This document shows positions 26,110 to 35,971 of a stretch of 64,000 bases of DNA, in pieces. The position numbers were made by a program, and so were the translations under genes. A model generated the notes under the pieces. It did no database searches. It was given only the letters and a program-made list of their open reading frames with translations, and was not told where the DNA came from. Source of the DNA: Deltaproteobacteria bacterium GWA2_45_12 (GTDB taxonomy: Bacteria; UBA10199); contig MGPH01000052.1 in the NCBI GenBank assembly GCA_001797365.1, forward strand, positions 29,624-93,623, given 5' to 3'. Within the stretch, counting starts at the first letter, position 1, and each line of letters starts with the position of its first letter.

Positions 26110-28470
26110 TTACTCCCCACCCCCCATCGCCGAAACAAGCACCTGGCGGTGGCCGGCGCCGGTGGCGGTGCTGACGATACCTTCGGTTTCCATGCGTTCA
26201 ATCATACGGGCGGCACGGTTATAGCCCACGCGGAGTTTTCGTTGAACCATTGAAATGGAGGCCTGGCGTGTTTCAGTCACAATGGCCACGGCTTGGTCGT
26301 ACAATTCATCGGCTCCTTCTTCCCCTTCAATATCAAGGCCCCCTTCGGGTTCCACAGGTTTTAAAATGGTTTCATCATAAACGGGTTTTGCCTGTTTCCT
26401 TAAATAGTCAACAATGCGCGTGACTTCTTCATCAGTGATGTAGGCCCCATGCACACGCAGCATCCGGGAAGTGCCGGGCGGCAAAAACAGCATGTCCCCA
26501 TGGCCAAGCAAACGCTCAGCCCCCATGGTGTCCATGATGGTACGTGCATCATGTTTGGATGAAACCTTAAAGGCAATACGCGAAGGGAAATTGGCCTTGA
26601 TGATTCCCGTGATCACATCCACCGAAGGGCGCTGTGTGGCCAAAATGAGATGGATGCCGGCAGCCCGCGCCATTTGGGCCAGACGTGTGATGGCTTCTTC
26701 AACATCGCGACCGGCCACCATCATCAGGTCGGCCAGTTCATCGATAATAATGACGATGTAAGGGAGTTTGTGTTCATGTTCAATTTTATCCTCCCCCGCA
26801 ATACTTTCATCGCCCAGTTCCTTGATTCTTTGGGCTTGGCGGCTGATCAAGTCTTTCTTTTCGATTTTACGGTTGTAGTCCTTGATATTCCGGGCATTGA
26901 CATCGGATAATTTTTTGTAGCGGCCCTCCATTTCACGCACAGCCCAACGTAGCGCCAGCGTGGCCTTTTTGGGCTCGGTCACCACGGGAAGCAGAAGATG
27001 GGGAATGTTTTCGTAAATGGAAAGTTCCAGCATCTTGGGATCCACCATGATCAACCGCACTTCTTCAGGTGTGGCCTTGTATAAAATGGAAAGGATCATC
27101 GAATTAATGGAAACCGATTTCCCTGAACCAGTGGCTCCGGCCACAAGCAGGTGCGGCATTTTGGTCAGGTCGGCAACATAAGGGATTCCTTCAATATCCT
27201 TCCCCAGGGCAAAAGTGAGTTTCGAATCGCTTTTCTGGAATTTTTCATCGGCGATAACATCCTTAAGCCATACGGTTTCGCGTTCGTTATTGGGAATTTC
27301 AATTCCCACCGCCGCTTTGTTCGGCAGCGGGGCCACAATACGGACCGATCTCCCGCCCATGGCCAGGCATAAGTCATCCACCAAGTTTGAAATTTTGGAA
27401 AGTTTAACCCCGGAAGCCGGCTGGTATTCGTACATGGTGATGACCGGCCCCGGATGAATTTCTGTCACTTGGCCTGTCACATTAAAATCGAGCAGCTTTT
27501 TTTCAAGCAGGCGCGCATTCATCTTCAAACTTTCTTCATCAATAAAAACTTCTTTTTGGTCTTCAGAATCCAGGAGATTCAAAGGAGGAAGCTTGTAGTC
27601 CTTGGACATGTTCTCCAATTCCAACTGGGGAGAGACAGCTTTGCGCTTTTTATCAACGCGATCCAAAATTTTCGGGCCATCGGCTTCCTCATTTAAAATT
27701 TTGGAAGGCAAAGGCGATAAAGCTTGGGAAGCTGATTCCACTTTGGGAATAGAGGTAAAGCCGGGCTTGTCTTTGCTTATTTTCAACCCTTCAATTCTAT
27801 CTTCTTCTTTTTTCTGTTGGGATCTCTGTTCCTTCCATTTGTGGATGCGTTTTACAAATCGTGCCCAATAAATCCGGATTTGTTGGAATATTTTTTCAAC
27901 AATCGGTTTGATGAACAAAAATGTTTTTCGTAACAAATGAGTGACGGAGAAATGAGTGGACCATAAAAAAGTAAGGATGGCTCCCACAACCACCAAAAGA
28001 TAGGTGCCTGGATGACCCAAATAAGTAATTCCAAAACGAGCGACAATTCCACCGAGCAAACCACCTGCATCCATTGAATCACGGCCAAAATGTAGCTCAC
28101 CCAAAGTCATCTGGCAAAGGACTGAAACAAAAACAACAAACGCGAACGAAGCGGGAATTTCGTACAAAGACAGTTTGCGACGAACCCCTGAAAACAAAAG
28201 AGCCGCCATAAACACCAGAAAAAAGCCGACCAAATAGGCCCCAGCCCCAAACAAGAACAAAAGAAAATCCCCCAAATAGGCCCCCAAAATACCGCCCCAA
28301 TTATGAATGATTTTTTTGGTTGTCAGGCTTAAAAAAGAAGGATCCGTGGAACTGTAAGAAAAAAGGCTTAAGTAGATGAAAACCCCAAAAGCCAAAAAGA
28401 TAAGCGCCCATATTTCACGTTGAAACAGGGTAAATTCATCTTCCTGGGTTGTACGAATTTTACGAGTCAC
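26110..28470 (-). CDS. ftsK: DNA translocase FtsK/SpoIIIE
   Basis: Septal motor that pumps chromosome ends through the division site. It has about 786 residues from the GTG at 28470. The frame stays open to an ATG at 28557, but that extension is encoded by a dispersed repeat and is unlikely to be translated. Seen: four N-terminal membrane segments, a charged linker, Walker A VAGATGSGKSVSINS near residue 444, Walker B YIVIIIDELADLMM near residue 577, ATQRPSVDVITG, and a C-terminal winged-helix gamma domain (SISMVQRKLRVGYNRAARMIERME), which reads KOPS-like polarity. It lies downstream of ftsZ, beyond a repeat. Confidence 0.95.
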   Translation of the reverse strand: MTRKIRTTQEDEFTLFQREIWALIFLAFGVFIYLSLFSYSSTDPSFLSLTTKKIIHNWGGILGAYLGDFLLFLFGAGAYLVGFFLVFMAALLFSGVRRKLSLYEIPASFAFVVFVSVLCQMTLGELHFGRDSMDAGGLLGGIVARFGITYLGHPGTYLLVVVGAILTFLWSTHFSVTHLLRKTFLFIKPIVEKIFQQIRIYWARFVKRIHKWKEQRSQQKKEEDRIEGLKISKDKPGFTSIPKVESASQALSPLPSKILNEEADGPKILDRVDKKRKAVSPQLELENMSKDYKLPPLNLLDSEDQKEVFIDEESLKMNARLLEKKLLDFNVTGQVTEIHPGPVITMYEYQPASGVKLSKISNLVDDLCLAMGGRSVRIVAPLPNKAAVGIEIPNNERETVWLKDVIADEKFQKSDSKLTFALGKDIEGIPYVADLTKMPHLLVAGATGSGKSVSINSMILSILYKATPEEVRLIMVDPKMLELSIYENIPHLLLPVVTEPKKATLALRWAVREMEGRYKKLSDVNARNIKDYNRKIEKKDLISRQAQRIKELGDESIAGEDKIEHEHKLPYIVIIIDELADLMMVAGRDVEEAITRLAQMARAAGIHLILATQRPSVDVITGIIKANFPSRIAFKVSSKHDARTIMDTMGAERLLGHGDMLFLPPGTSRMLRVHGAYITDEEVTRIVDYLRKQAKPVYDETILKPVEPEGGLDIEGEEGADELYDQAVAIVTETRQASISMVQRKLRVGYNRAARMIERMETEGIVSTATGAGHRQVLVSAMGGGE

Positions 28471-28487
28471 GAAAATAAGAAAAAATT

Positions 28488-28582
28488 GTAGGGGTGCCCC
28501 CTCTATTTTCACTAGCGTAGGGGCGCTTGCTTGCTGCGCCCTGTTCGGGCCAATCATGGGCGCAGCAAGCGGGCGCCCCTAC
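28488..28582. repeat. Dispersed palindromic repeat, GTAGGGG/CCCCTAC family, ftsZ-ftsK gap
   Basis: The core runs from GTAGGGGCGC at 28517 to GCGCCCCTAC at 28582, with the inner pair CTTGCTGCGCCC/GGGCGCAGCAAG giving a long hairpin. A second partial GTAGGGG start lies at 28488. It occupies most of the gap between ftsZ and ftsK and covers the alternative upstream start of ftsK. Confidence 0.75.
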
Positions 28583-28602
28583 AGAAGATTTTTGGTATTC
28601 CT

Positions 28603-30069
28603 TTAATCAGCCCGCCTGCGAATGAATGCCGGGATGTCATATTCATCATCCAAATCATTCATTCCTACTTCCGTTGCGATTTTTTTGAGATCGGCCCCTT
28701 CGTCAGTTTGAGCGGGAATATGAAAAGAATATTTTTCGGTGGTTGTTTGACTTACTTCCTGAACAGCCACCGTTTCCATGGGCTGTTGACGAGGAATACG
28801 AAAATCAGCCACGCTGGTTGAAACAGGGGTGGTTGTCAAAGCCATGGCTCCTTCGGGCCGCCCAGAAAACGAAAATGGGGTTCGCCCCATAGAGATTTTA
28901 GGTGCGGCTTGGGCCGGCGCTGAAGAAAAACTTGCCTGACTTGTTGAAGGAGGAGGCGTGGGTGTTTCACGTTCAACAGGGGCAGAAATAGGCTGAGAAG
29001 AGGGCGTCGATACAGGCTCTGGAGCTTTGCTGCGTTTGTATTGATCCCAGCTGCGTAATACATACGGAGTTTGTTTTTCACTCTGACTTGTTTCCAAAAC
29101 CTTACGATCGCTTTCACGATTAAAACCGGTGGCAATCACCGTCACACGAATTTCGTCTTTCATTTTGTCATCAATGACAGCACCAAAAATAATATTGGCA
29201 TCTTCATGGGCCTCTTCCTGGATGAGTTTTGAGGCTTCATTTACTTCAAACAAGGTCATGCTAGACGAACCGGTGATATTGAGCAAAATTCCCATGGCTC
29301 CTGAAATAGAAACATTTTCTAAAAGAGGGCTTGATATGGCCTGCCGGGCCGCATCGAGGGCCCTGTTTGGACCATATCCAATACCCGTACCCATAAGAGC
29401 CATGCCTGTTTCCTTCATCACGGTTTTTACATCGGCAAAATCAAGATTGATCAACCCGGGAATGGTAATGAGATCGGAAATCCCTTTAACAGCTTGCAGT
29501 AAAACATTATCGGCCATTTTAAAGGCGTCGAGCATGGGGGTGTCTTTTCCACCCACCATTAAAAGTTTTTCATTGGGGATGGTAATCAGCGTATCGACTT
29601 CTTTTTTGAGGGCATTAATCCCCATTTCGGCCTGACGCGCCCTTTTTTTACCTTCAAAAGCAAAGGGTTTGGTCACAACGCCCACCGTAAGAGCCCCAAT
29701 TTCCTTGGCCGCTTTGGCAATAACAGGAGCGGCCCCCGTCCCCGTGCCGCCTCCCATCCCTGCAGTCACAAAAACCATGTCCGAGCCCACAAGGGACTCA
29801 CGAATGATCTCCAAACTTTCAACGGCGGCTTCACGCCCTACATCCGGATTGGCCCCGGCCCCCAAACCGCGCGTTTTGTCAGCCCCCAACTGGATTTTTG
29901 TATGAGCTTCACTGGTGCGCAATACCTGCACGTCGGTATTGGCCATGATAAATTCAACCCCTTCAAGCTTGGAACGGATCATCGTGCGAACGGCATTGCC
30001 GCCCCCACCGCCCACACCAATTACTTTTATTTTTGCTGAAAAATCGAGGCTGTCTTCAAATTCAAACAT
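28603..30069 (-). CDS. ftsZ: Cell division protein FtsZ
   Basis: Tubulin-like GTPase that forms the cytokinetic ring. It has 488 residues from the ATG at 30069, which has GGGAGG just upstream. Seen: [24 protein letters not shown], the GTP-binding [10 protein letters not shown] near residue 105, and the T7-loop region [11 protein letters not shown]. The C-terminal linker is long (about 150 residues, Pro/Ser/Thr-rich), ending in [15 protein letters not shown]. This is a canonical C-terminal peptide that docks on FtsA. Last of the core dcw genes. Confidence 0.98.
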   Translation of the reverse strand: MFEFEDSLDFSAKIKVIGVGGGGGNAVRTMIRSKLEGVEFIMANTDVQVLRTSEAHTKIQLGADKTRGLGAGANPDVGREAAVESLEIIRESLVGSDMVFVTAGMGGGTGTGAAPVIAKAAKEIGALTVGVVTKPFAFEGKKRARQAEMGINALKKEVDTLITIPNEKLLMVGGKDTPMLDAFKMADNVLLQAVKGISDLITIPGLINLDFADVKTVMKETGMALMGTGIGYGPNRALDAARQAISSPLLENVSISGAMGILLNITGSSSMTLFEVNEASKLIQEEAHEDANIIFGAVIDDKMKDEIRVTVIATGFNRESDRKVLETSQSEKQTPYVLRSWDQYKRSKAPEPVSTPSSQPISAPVERETPTPPPSTSQASFSSAPAQAAPKISMGRTPFSFSGRPEGAMALTTTPVSTSVADFRIPRQQPMETVAVQEVSQTTTEKYSFHIPAQTDEGADLKKIATEVGMNDLDDEYDIPAFIRRRAD

Positions 30070-30091
30070 AGGGCCTCCCATGAAAAGTTAT

Positions 30092-30186
30092 GTAGGAGCG
30101 AACCTCGCCTGCCCGCCTTCGGAGGGTGTTCACCCGCGATATGGGCGATTACCCTCCTAAGGCGGGCAGGCAAGAATCGCCCCTAC
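30092..30186. repeat. Dispersed palindromic repeat, GTAGGGG/CCCCTAC family, ftsA-ftsZ gap
   Basis: Starts GTAGGAGCGAACC and ends ATCGCCCCTAC, with inner arms GCCTGCCCGCCTT/AAGGCGGGCAGGC. It spans nearly the entire gap between ftsA and ftsZ, so it is transcribed in the dcw mRNA. Confidence 0.75.
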
Positions 30187-30198
30187 ACAAAAGATTTT

Positions 30199-31425
30199 TT
30201 AAAATATTTCAACGATCCAACTCTTCATTCGTTGTTTCACTTTTCCATAAACCCCATCATCCTTCACTTTGAACCGGGTTTGATGTAATTGCCTGGCCCC
30301 ATAGAGAACCAGCCCAACCCCCGTGGCATACATCGGGCTTTTTACCACGTCAATAAGTCCTCCAATCCCCTTGGGAGCCCCCCGCCTGACGGGAAAATCG
30401 AGTACCTGCTCGGCTAGTTCGGGCATTCCTTCCAAAAGAGTGGCACCTCCAGTCAAAACAATCCCGGAGGCAATGGCTTCTTCGAAACCAGAACGCGAAA
30501 TTTCTTGTCTGACAAGCGAAAAGATTTCTTCTACGCGGGGCTCAATAATTTCGGTCAGAATTTGCCTTGATAAAATCCGGGACTTTCTCCCCCCCACCGA
30601 GGGGACCTCGATAGTTTCATTTTTTTGCACCATCGCCCCCAAAGCACAACCATATTTTTGCTTAAGTTTTTCAGCTTCAATGGCAGGGGTTCTTAAGCCC
30701 ACGGCAATATCATTGGTGATGTGATTGCCTCCGATAGTGAGGACGGATGTATAAACCAGGCTCCCCTGGGAATAAATGACAATATCGGTTGTCCCCCCTC
30801 CAATATCCACCAAAACCACACCCAAATCTTTTTCATCGGGGGACAAAGCAGATTCACTGCTGGCCAATGGTTCCAAAACCACATCGTTCACGTTAAGCCC
30901 ACACCGATTGGCACATTTGACTATGTTTTGCGCTGAACTCACCGCTGCAGAAATGATATGGACCTTGGCCTCTAATCTTATTCCCGACATGCCCAAGGGT
31001 TCACGAATACCGTCTTGATCATCAACAATAAATTCCTGGGGAATAACGTGGATCACCTCGCGGTCCATGGGGATGGCCACAGCCTGAGCCGCATCAATCA
31101 CACGGGCTATATCGCTTTCGCCCACTTCCTTGTTTTTAATGGCCACAATGCCGTGACTGTTAATCCCCTTGATGTGTCCTCCGGCAATCCCTGCGTAAAC
31201 AGAAGTGATATCACAACCGGCCATAAGCTCGGCTTCTTCGATGGCTCGCTTGATTGATTCAACCGTGGCCTCAATATTAACGACAACCCCTTTTCTTAGG
31301 CCCCGCGATGGGTGCGACCCAATGCCGATAATATCGATGCCATCGTGGGTTAGCTCCCCGACGATGGCACAAATTTTTGTTGTGCCAATATCCAAACCAA
31401 CAACAAGCTTGTCTTTTCTGGCCAT
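30199..31425 (-). CDS. ftsA: Cell division protein FtsA
   Basis: Actin-like ATPase that tethers FtsZ to the membrane. At 408 residues it has normal length. Seen: phosphate-1 loop VGLDIGTTKICAIVGE at the N-terminus, phosphate-2 LVDIGGGTTDI, adenosine motif IVLTGGATLLEGM and the family-specific 1C region. The C-terminus KVKQRMKSWIVEIF is the amphipathic membrane-targeting helix. Good Shine-Dalgarno (GGGAAG) before the ATG. It lies between ftsQ and ftsZ as in most proteobacteria. Confidence 0.98.
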   Translation of the reverse strand: MARKDKLVVGLDIGTTKICAIVGELTHDGIDIIGIGSHPSRGLRKGVVVNIEATVESIKRAIEEAELMAGCDITSVYAGIAGGHIKGINSHGIVAIKNKEVGESDIARVIDAAQAVAIPMDREVIHVIPQEFIVDDQDGIREPLGMSGIRLEAKVHIISAAVSSAQNIVKCANRCGLNVNDVVLEPLASSESALSPDEKDLGVVLVDIGGGTTDIVIYSQGSLVYTSVLTIGGNHITNDIAVGLRTPAIEAEKLKQKYGCALGAMVQKNETIEVPSVGGRKSRILSRQILTEIIEPRVEEIFSLVRQEISRSGFEEAIASGIVLTGGATLLEGMPELAEQVLDFPVRRGAPKGIGGLIDVVKSPMYATGVGLVLYGARQLHQTRFKVKDDGVYGKVKQRMKSWIVEIF

Positions 31426-31462
31426 GTTGTTCTTCCCTCTTTCTTTTGGATGTAAAAGAACC

Positions 31463-32359
31463 CTACCGCGAGTTGGTGGTTGTCGACATGTTTTCTACAC
31501 CATTCTCATCAGAGGGTAGCTCTTCAGTTTTTTGCAAACGGGCAAAAATTTTATCTTCACCATTTAAATCAATTTCCTGAAAATAATTCCGGGTTTCCTG
31601 CATTTTAGCCACAAGCCCCCCCCAGGCTTTTTGACGTTCTGGGTAAGCATGGGGCCCAAAATAAATTTTCAAACCTATCTTTGACGACTCGTGTTGAACA
31701 TGGGCTGTTATTCCTGCTATCCCCTGATACACAACACCCTTTAGCTTGAAAGGAGCATTGACCCCGTCAGCAATAAATGATTTTAGAAATGCAAAAGCTT
31801 CATTGACTTTTGCCCTGTAATATCGTGGAAATTTTCCCAGCCCCGCTTTTGTAAAACCGTAAATCCGGGGAAAGTCAGTTGCATCTTCCGGTCCAAGTTT
31901 TTTAAAAACCGCCCCTTCGTGACTTAAGTAGTAAAAAATTTCTTTTCCGGCGTCTTCCACCACCAAAAGGGCCACCGGTTCAAACAACTCGACATGAACA
32001 ACAAGCCCTTGGGGAAATTTTCGCCTTACTTGAACATCACGTACCCACGGAAAGCGTTTGATGTTCTCCCGAATTTGTCGAAGATTAACACAAAACAAAT
32101 TTTTGCCATAGGGAATTTGTGCCAATTTTTGAAAAAATTCTTTTGGATAGGCCTCTGAATCGGAAATGAGTTCAATTTCTTTCAGGGCAAAATAAGGGGA
32201 GCTCCCAAAAAAATGGACAAGCCCGGCCAAAACAAGAACGGATAATGAAAACCCTCCCACTAAAATGAGCCAACCCACCCATCCCCTCTTTTGCCTGTAA
32301 AGAGGAGCTTTGCGGACCACCCTTCGGTTCTCGGTATTTTTCCAGAATAGTAATTTCAT
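31463..32359 (-). CDS. ftsQ: Cell division protein FtsQ/DivIB
   Basis: Bitopic divisome scaffold that binds FtsL and FtsB. It has 298 residues: a basic cytoplasmic tail (RRVVRKAPLYRQKRGW), one membrane span (LILVGGFSLSVLVLAGLVHF), then the POTRA domain (FALKEIELISDSEAYPKEFF ... VNLRQIRENIKRFPWVRDV) and the beta domain (VRRKFPQGLVVHVELFEPVAL). Position between ddl and ftsA supports the call. No ftsB is visible in the window. Confidence 0.92.
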   Translation of the reverse strand: MKLLFWKNTENRRVVRKAPLYRQKRGWVGWLILVGGFSLSVLVLAGLVHFFGSSPYFALKEIELISDSEAYPKEFFQKLAQIPYGKNLFCVNLRQIRENIKRFPWVRDVQVRRKFPQGLVVHVELFEPVALLVVEDAGKEIFYYLSHEGAVFKKLGPEDATDFPRIYGFTKAGLGKFPRYYRAKVNEAFAFLKSFIADGVNAPFKLKGVVYQGIAGITAHVQHESSKIGLKIYFGPHAYPERQKAWGGLVAKMQETRNYFQEIDLNGEDKIFARLQKTEELPSDENGVENMSTTTNSR

Positions 32360-32383
32360 GGTTGGATGGAAAAAACTATCATA

Positions 32384-32475
32384 GGGGCTCGCGTCGCCCC
32401 CTCAACGCGCCTGTGGCGCTTAAGTAGATTCCGGCAAGAGACGCGAGCAACTTAAGTAAGCCCGTGGGAATCTAC
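32384..32475. repeat. GC-rich dispersed repeat, ftsQ-ddl gap
   Basis: Begins AGGGGCTCGCGTCG followed by CCCCCTC, which is the inverse of the right end of the repeat before tetR at 11505-11585. Further inner repeats (gtagattcc/ggaatctac and acgcgagcaacttaagtaag) suggest a composite. It fills the gap between ddl and ftsQ. Confidence 0.55.
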
Positions 32476-32484
32476 TGTGAAATC

Positions 32485-33378
32485 TTATCCCTCTAAAATC
32501 TTTTCACACAAATCCTCAAAGCTCACGCCCACACAGGCCGCTGCTTTGGGAAGTAACGAGGTTTCTGTCATGCCGGGAATGGTATTTACTTCCAGAAAAA
32601 GGGGGTTACCATTTTGCAACATGAAATCAATGCGAACTCCCCCGCTACATCCAAGAACACGGTTTATTTTTTCGCTTAAAACGTGCAACTCTTTTGTCAA
32701 AACTTCATCTATAGGTGCGGGCACCTTGTACTCGGTTTGTCCCTTGGTGTATTTGGATGTGAAGTCATAAAAACCCGACTTGGGAACCACTTCAACTACG
32801 GGAAGGGCTTGTCCATTAACCACCCCCACCGTCACTTCACGCCCCTGGATATATTCTTCAACGAGAATGATTGAATCAAAAGCAAGCGCTACTTCCAAAG
32901 CCCCCGCCAACTCTTCCTTTTTAAAAACCCTTGAAACCCCGATGGTTGATCCTTCCGTATTGGGCTTGACGATAACCGGGAAAGGGAGAGGAAATGTTTG
33001 AACAAACCAAGCCACGTCCTGTCCCCTGGAAAAAACGGCTTGCTTGGGCATGGGAATTTGATGGGAACCCAGGAATTCTTTGGTAGCCACTTTGTCAAAA
33101 CAGATAGCCGAAGTAAGAACTCCACAACCCGCATAGGGAAGGCCCACTGTTTGCAAAAAACCCTGCATGGTTCCATCTTCCCCACCCTTCCCATGAAGAG
33201 CCAAAAAAACTTTTTGGGGGTTAAAAGCCAAAAGATCTTTCACAAAATGGGGACTTTGAGGATCAAACTCTCCCACATCATGGCCCTTGCGTTTTAAGGC
33301 CAAAGCCACAGCGCCACCCGAACGAAGCGAGATTTCACGTTCTTTGGAGATGCCTCCTTTTAATACGGCTATTTTCAT
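32485..33378 (-). CDS. ddl: D-alanine--D-alanine ligase
   Basis: ATP-grasp enzyme making the D-Ala-D-Ala dipeptide for MurF. It has 297 residues. Seen: KGGISKEREISLRSGGAV, the region LHGKGGEDGTMQGFLQTVGLPYAG (in two halves around residue 62), FPVIVKPNTEGSTIGVS for ATP binding, the GREVTVGVV strand, and the C-terminal EVNTIPGMTETSLLP carrying the metal and dipeptide-binding residues. The Tyr in LPYAG classes it as D-Ala-D-Ala rather than D-Ala-D-Lac. Cytosolic, within dcw between murB and ftsQ. Confidence 0.97.
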   Translation of the reverse strand: MKIAVLKGGISKEREISLRSGGAVALALKRKGHDVGEFDPQSPHFVKDLLAFNPQKVFLALHGKGGEDGTMQGFLQTVGLPYAGCGVLTSAICFDKVATKEFLGSHQIPMPKQAVFSRGQDVAWFVQTFPLPFPVIVKPNTEGSTIGVSRVFKKEELAGALEVALAFDSIILVEEYIQGREVTVGVVNGQALPVVEVVPKSGFYDFTSKYTKGQTEYKVPAPIDEVLTKELHVLSEKINRVLGCSGGVRIDFMLQNGNPLFLEVNTIPGMTETSLLPKAAACVGVSFEDLCEKILEG

Positions 33379-33387
33379 GATTGATTT

Positions 33388-33446
33388 GTAGGGGCCAAAA
33401 GAGGGCGAACACTCTCCTGAGGCGGGCAGGCAAGGTTCGCCCCTAC
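33388..33446. repeat. Dispersed palindromic repeat, GTAGGGG/CCCCTAC family, murB-ddl gap
   Basis: GTAGGGG at the left end, TTCGCCCCTAC at the right, with CTGAGGCGGGCAGGCAAGG inside, closely matching the repeats at 30092 and 46808. It fills the murB-ddl gap and covers the last bases of murB. Confidence 0.72.
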
Positions 33447-34459
33447 GTGTCCTCTCCTAAAATTTTTACTTCTGTTTCCAACAACACACCTGTTTTTTCC
33501 TTCACCTTATCGCGAACCAGATTGATAAGAACAACCACATCTTTGGCAGTGGCCTGTTTTTCATTCACAATAAAATTGGCATGCTTTTCAGAAACCCGCG
33601 CCCCACCCACGCGCACTCCCTTTAGGCCGCACTCTTCAATAAGTTCCCCCGCCTTGGAAACGACTTCCCCTTTTTTGGTGGATTCCGGATTTTTAAACAC
33701 AGAGCCTAAACTGGGGTAATTAAGTGGTTGGGTTTCAGCACGCACTTTTTGATAATTCCTGACTGTTTCTTCCACTTCTTGGGGATCTTTTTTGGTTAAA
33801 CGAAAAATTCCGGAAAGGATAATCGCTCCACGCGGAAGTTTTAAATGGCGATAACCAAATTCAAGCTTGTCCCGTAAAACCGTATGAAGGGTTCCTTGGA
33901 CATCCAAAAAAGTAATTTCACGAACAATGTCTTTTATTTCAATACCCCGGGCCCCGGCATTCATGAAAATGGCCCCTCCCATTGTCCCAGGGATACCAAT
34001 AAGAGATTCACAACCAGACAGGCCTTTTTCAGCGGCCATTTGAACAAAAGCCGAAATTTTAACCCCCGCTTCACAAAAAATATCGGCAGTTTCTTCATTT
34101 TGAGAGACAATTTCCTGTTTTTGTAAACTTAAAGAGGTGATGACAAATCCCCTGATCCCCGCATCCCTTACCAAGGTATTGCTTCCCGCCCCCAATAACA
34201 TCACGGGCAAATCTTCTTCCGTGGCAATTTTGAGGACGGCCTTTAAATCTTCAAGGTCAATAGGCTTTAAAAAAACATCCGCCTGACCCCCAATGCGAAT
34301 GCTGGTGTGGTTCTTCATGGGTTCGCGATAATTCGTGGTACCGCGAAATTCGCGGGCTAACCGGTCACGCACCTCATCCTTAATGACAACGGCCTTGGCT
34401 TTGGAGGAGGCTGCCCATTTTTTCAAAATTTCTTCTTTCCAGTCAGGTTGTAGATCCAT
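33443..34459 (-). CDS. murB: UDP-N-acetylenolpyruvoylglucosamine reductase
   Basis: FAD enzyme that reduces enolpyruvyl-UDP-GlcNAc to UDP-MurNAc. About 338 residues from the ATG at 34459; a GTG at 34480 with AAGGA upstream is the other option. Seen: KNHTSIRIGGQADVFLKP at the start of the FAD domain, LLGAGSNTLVRDAG, GCESLIGIPGTMGGAIFMNAG (split), the catalytic Ser in YPSLGSVFKNP, and SEKHANFIVN. The YPSLGSVFKNP arrangement marks a type II MurB. Both possible starts overlap the 3' end of murC, so translation is coupled. Confidence 0.95.
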   Translation of the reverse strand: MDLQPDWKEEILKKWAASSKAKAVVIKDEVRDRLAREFRGTTNYREPMKNHTSIRIGGQADVFLKPIDLEDLKAVLKIATEEDLPVMLLGAGSNTLVRDAGIRGFVITSLSLQKQEIVSQNEETADIFCEAGVKISAFVQMAAEKGLSGCESLIGIPGTMGGAIFMNAGARGIEIKDIVREITFLDVQGTLHTVLRDKLEFGYRHLKLPRGAIILSGIFRLTKKDPQEVEETVRNYQKVRAETQPLNYPSLGSVFKNPESTKKGEVVSKAGELIEECGLKGVRVGGARVSEKHANFIVNEKQATAKDVVVLINLVRDKVKEKTGVLLETEVKILGEDT

Positions 34460-35828
34460 ATTTTTTAAATTGTTTCGCACATTCCTTGCCTATTTTTGTC
34501 ACATCTCCGGCTCCAAGCGAGAGAAGAATATCACCAGGCGCCACCCATTTCAAAACATCATTTACCAAATGAGCTGTTTTTGGAATATAGCGCACTTGTT
34601 CCCCCAAATTTTTCTTTAAACCTTCTACCAGATTTTTTGAATGAACCCCCGAAATGGGAGCTTCGCCCGCCGGATAAATATCGGTGACAAGTAACAGGTT
34701 GGTAGAATCAAAAGCGGCCATAAACTCTTTAAACATGTCGCGCGTCCGTGTGTAACGATGGGGCTGGAACAATGTCACCAAACGTCCCGTATAAGCACCA
34801 CGAATGGCTTTGAGGGTGGCTTTTATTTCTTCAGGGTGATGCCCATAATCATCAATCACCGTATAATGATTGTTTTGGAGCAAAACCTGACAACGCCTTT
34901 GGACTCCTTTGAAATTTTTCAGGGCCTTTATCGCCTTGACCAAAGGAATGCCCAATTCCCACCCCACCGCCAGGGCTGCCAGGGCATTAAGCACATTGTG
35001 ATGTCCGATAAGATGGAGGGAAACCCGCTTCTTCTTTTCACCAAAAACAACAAAGTCAAAATCGATGTGCCCGTTTTTTGAATCAATATTTTCAGCACGA
35101 AATTGGGCTTTTTCAGAAAAGCCGTAGGTTAAAACCCGCTTTTCGATTTTTGGAAGAAGTTCTTCAATCACCGGATGATCCACACAGACAACGGCCACAC
35201 CATAAAAAGGGATTTTGTGAATGAATTCCAGATAGGCTTTTTTAACACGATCAAAACTTTTATAAAAATCCATGTGCTCGGGGTCAATATTGGTGACCAC
35301 CGCAATGGAAGGAGAAAGTTTTAAAAAGGACCCGTCGGATTCATCGGCCTCGGCCACCATGAATTCCCCCTTCCCCAACCGGGCGTTTGAACGAAGACTG
35401 TTGACCTTGCCCCCGATAATCATGGTGGGATCATACCCCCCATAATGAAGCACACTGGCCACCAAGGAAGTGGTGGTCGTTTTTCCGTGGGTTCCGGAAA
35501 CGGCCACGCCATACTTGGAAAAACGCATGAGCTCAGCCAACATTTCAGCCCGACCGATAATGGGAATATTTCTGTTTTTGGCTTCGACGACCTCGGGATT
35601 GGTAGGCTTGATAGCCGAACTGGTCACAACAACTTCAGCCTGGACAACATTATCTTTTTTATGGCCGTAAAAAATCCTGGCCCCTTTTGATTTAAGCCGC
35701 CGGGTAAGAGGGGAAGGTTTTAGGTCGGAACCGCTGACGGGATAGCCAAGGTTAATCAAGACCTCGGCAATACCACTCATGCCAATGCCCCCAATGCCTA
35801 CAAAATGAATTCGATGTTTTTTGTACAA
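34443..35828 (-). CDS. murC: UDP-N-acetylmuramate--L-alanine ligase
   Basis: Adds L-Ala to UDP-MurNAc, the first Mur ligase step. The best start is TTG at 35828 (after an AGAAAGGGA ribosome site), giving 461 residues and beginning YKKHRIHFVGIGGIGMSG, the standard MurC N-terminus. The frame is open further upstream, but that part is repeat DNA. Seen: P-loop VSGTHGKTTTTSL near residue 113, EADESDGSF, and the C-terminal DDYGHHPEEIKATL and FQPHRYTRTRD. Overlaps murB. Confidence 0.97.
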   Translation of the reverse strand: MYKKHRIHFVGIGGIGMSGIAEVLINLGYPVSGSDLKPSPLTRRLKSKGARIFYGHKKDNVVQAEVVVTSSAIKPTNPEVVEAKNRNIPIIGRAEMLAELMRFSKYGVAVSGTHGKTTTTSLVASVLHYGGYDPTMIIGGKVNSLRSNARLGKGEFMVAEADESDGSFLKLSPSIAVVTNIDPEHMDFYKSFDRVKKAYLEFIHKIPFYGVAVVCVDHPVIEELLPKIEKRVLTYGFSEKAQFRAENIDSKNGHIDFDFVVFGEKKKRVSLHLIGHHNVLNALAALAVGWELGIPLVKAIKALKNFKGVQRRCQVLLQNNHYTVIDDYGHHPEEIKATLKAIRGAYTGRLVTLFQPHRYTRTRDMFKEFMAAFDSTNLLLVTDIYPAGEAPISGVHSKNLVEGLKKNLGEQVRYIPKTAHLVNDVLKWVAPGDILLSLGAGDVTKIGKECAKQFKKYGSTT

Positions 35829-35838
35829 ATTCCCTTTC

Positions 35839-35971
35839 TTATCCCCCTTTTCCGCCGAAGGACGGATCAGTCCTTTGGCTGAAAAAAAGGGGGAATCAAA
35901 GGGGGATTTTACCCGTACAAAACGGGCTCTGAAGTCAAATCCCCCTGTGTCCCCCTTTTTCAAAGGGGGAT
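35839..35971. repeat. TCCCCCTTT/AAAGGGGGA repeat block between murC and murG
   Basis: Several nested copies of TCCCCCTTT and AAAGGGGGA, including AATCCCCCTGTGTCCCCC near 35938-35956. The same repeat type occurs at 40919-41011 between murD and mraY. The left part forms the leader of murC. The right part encodes the last residues of MurG (LLSPFEKGGHRGI). Confidence 0.7.

Noticed and set aside
28471-28557. Upstream ATG extension of ftsK
   Set aside because: The extra 29 codons are encoded by a GTAGGGG-type repeat and do not look like an FtsK N-terminus.
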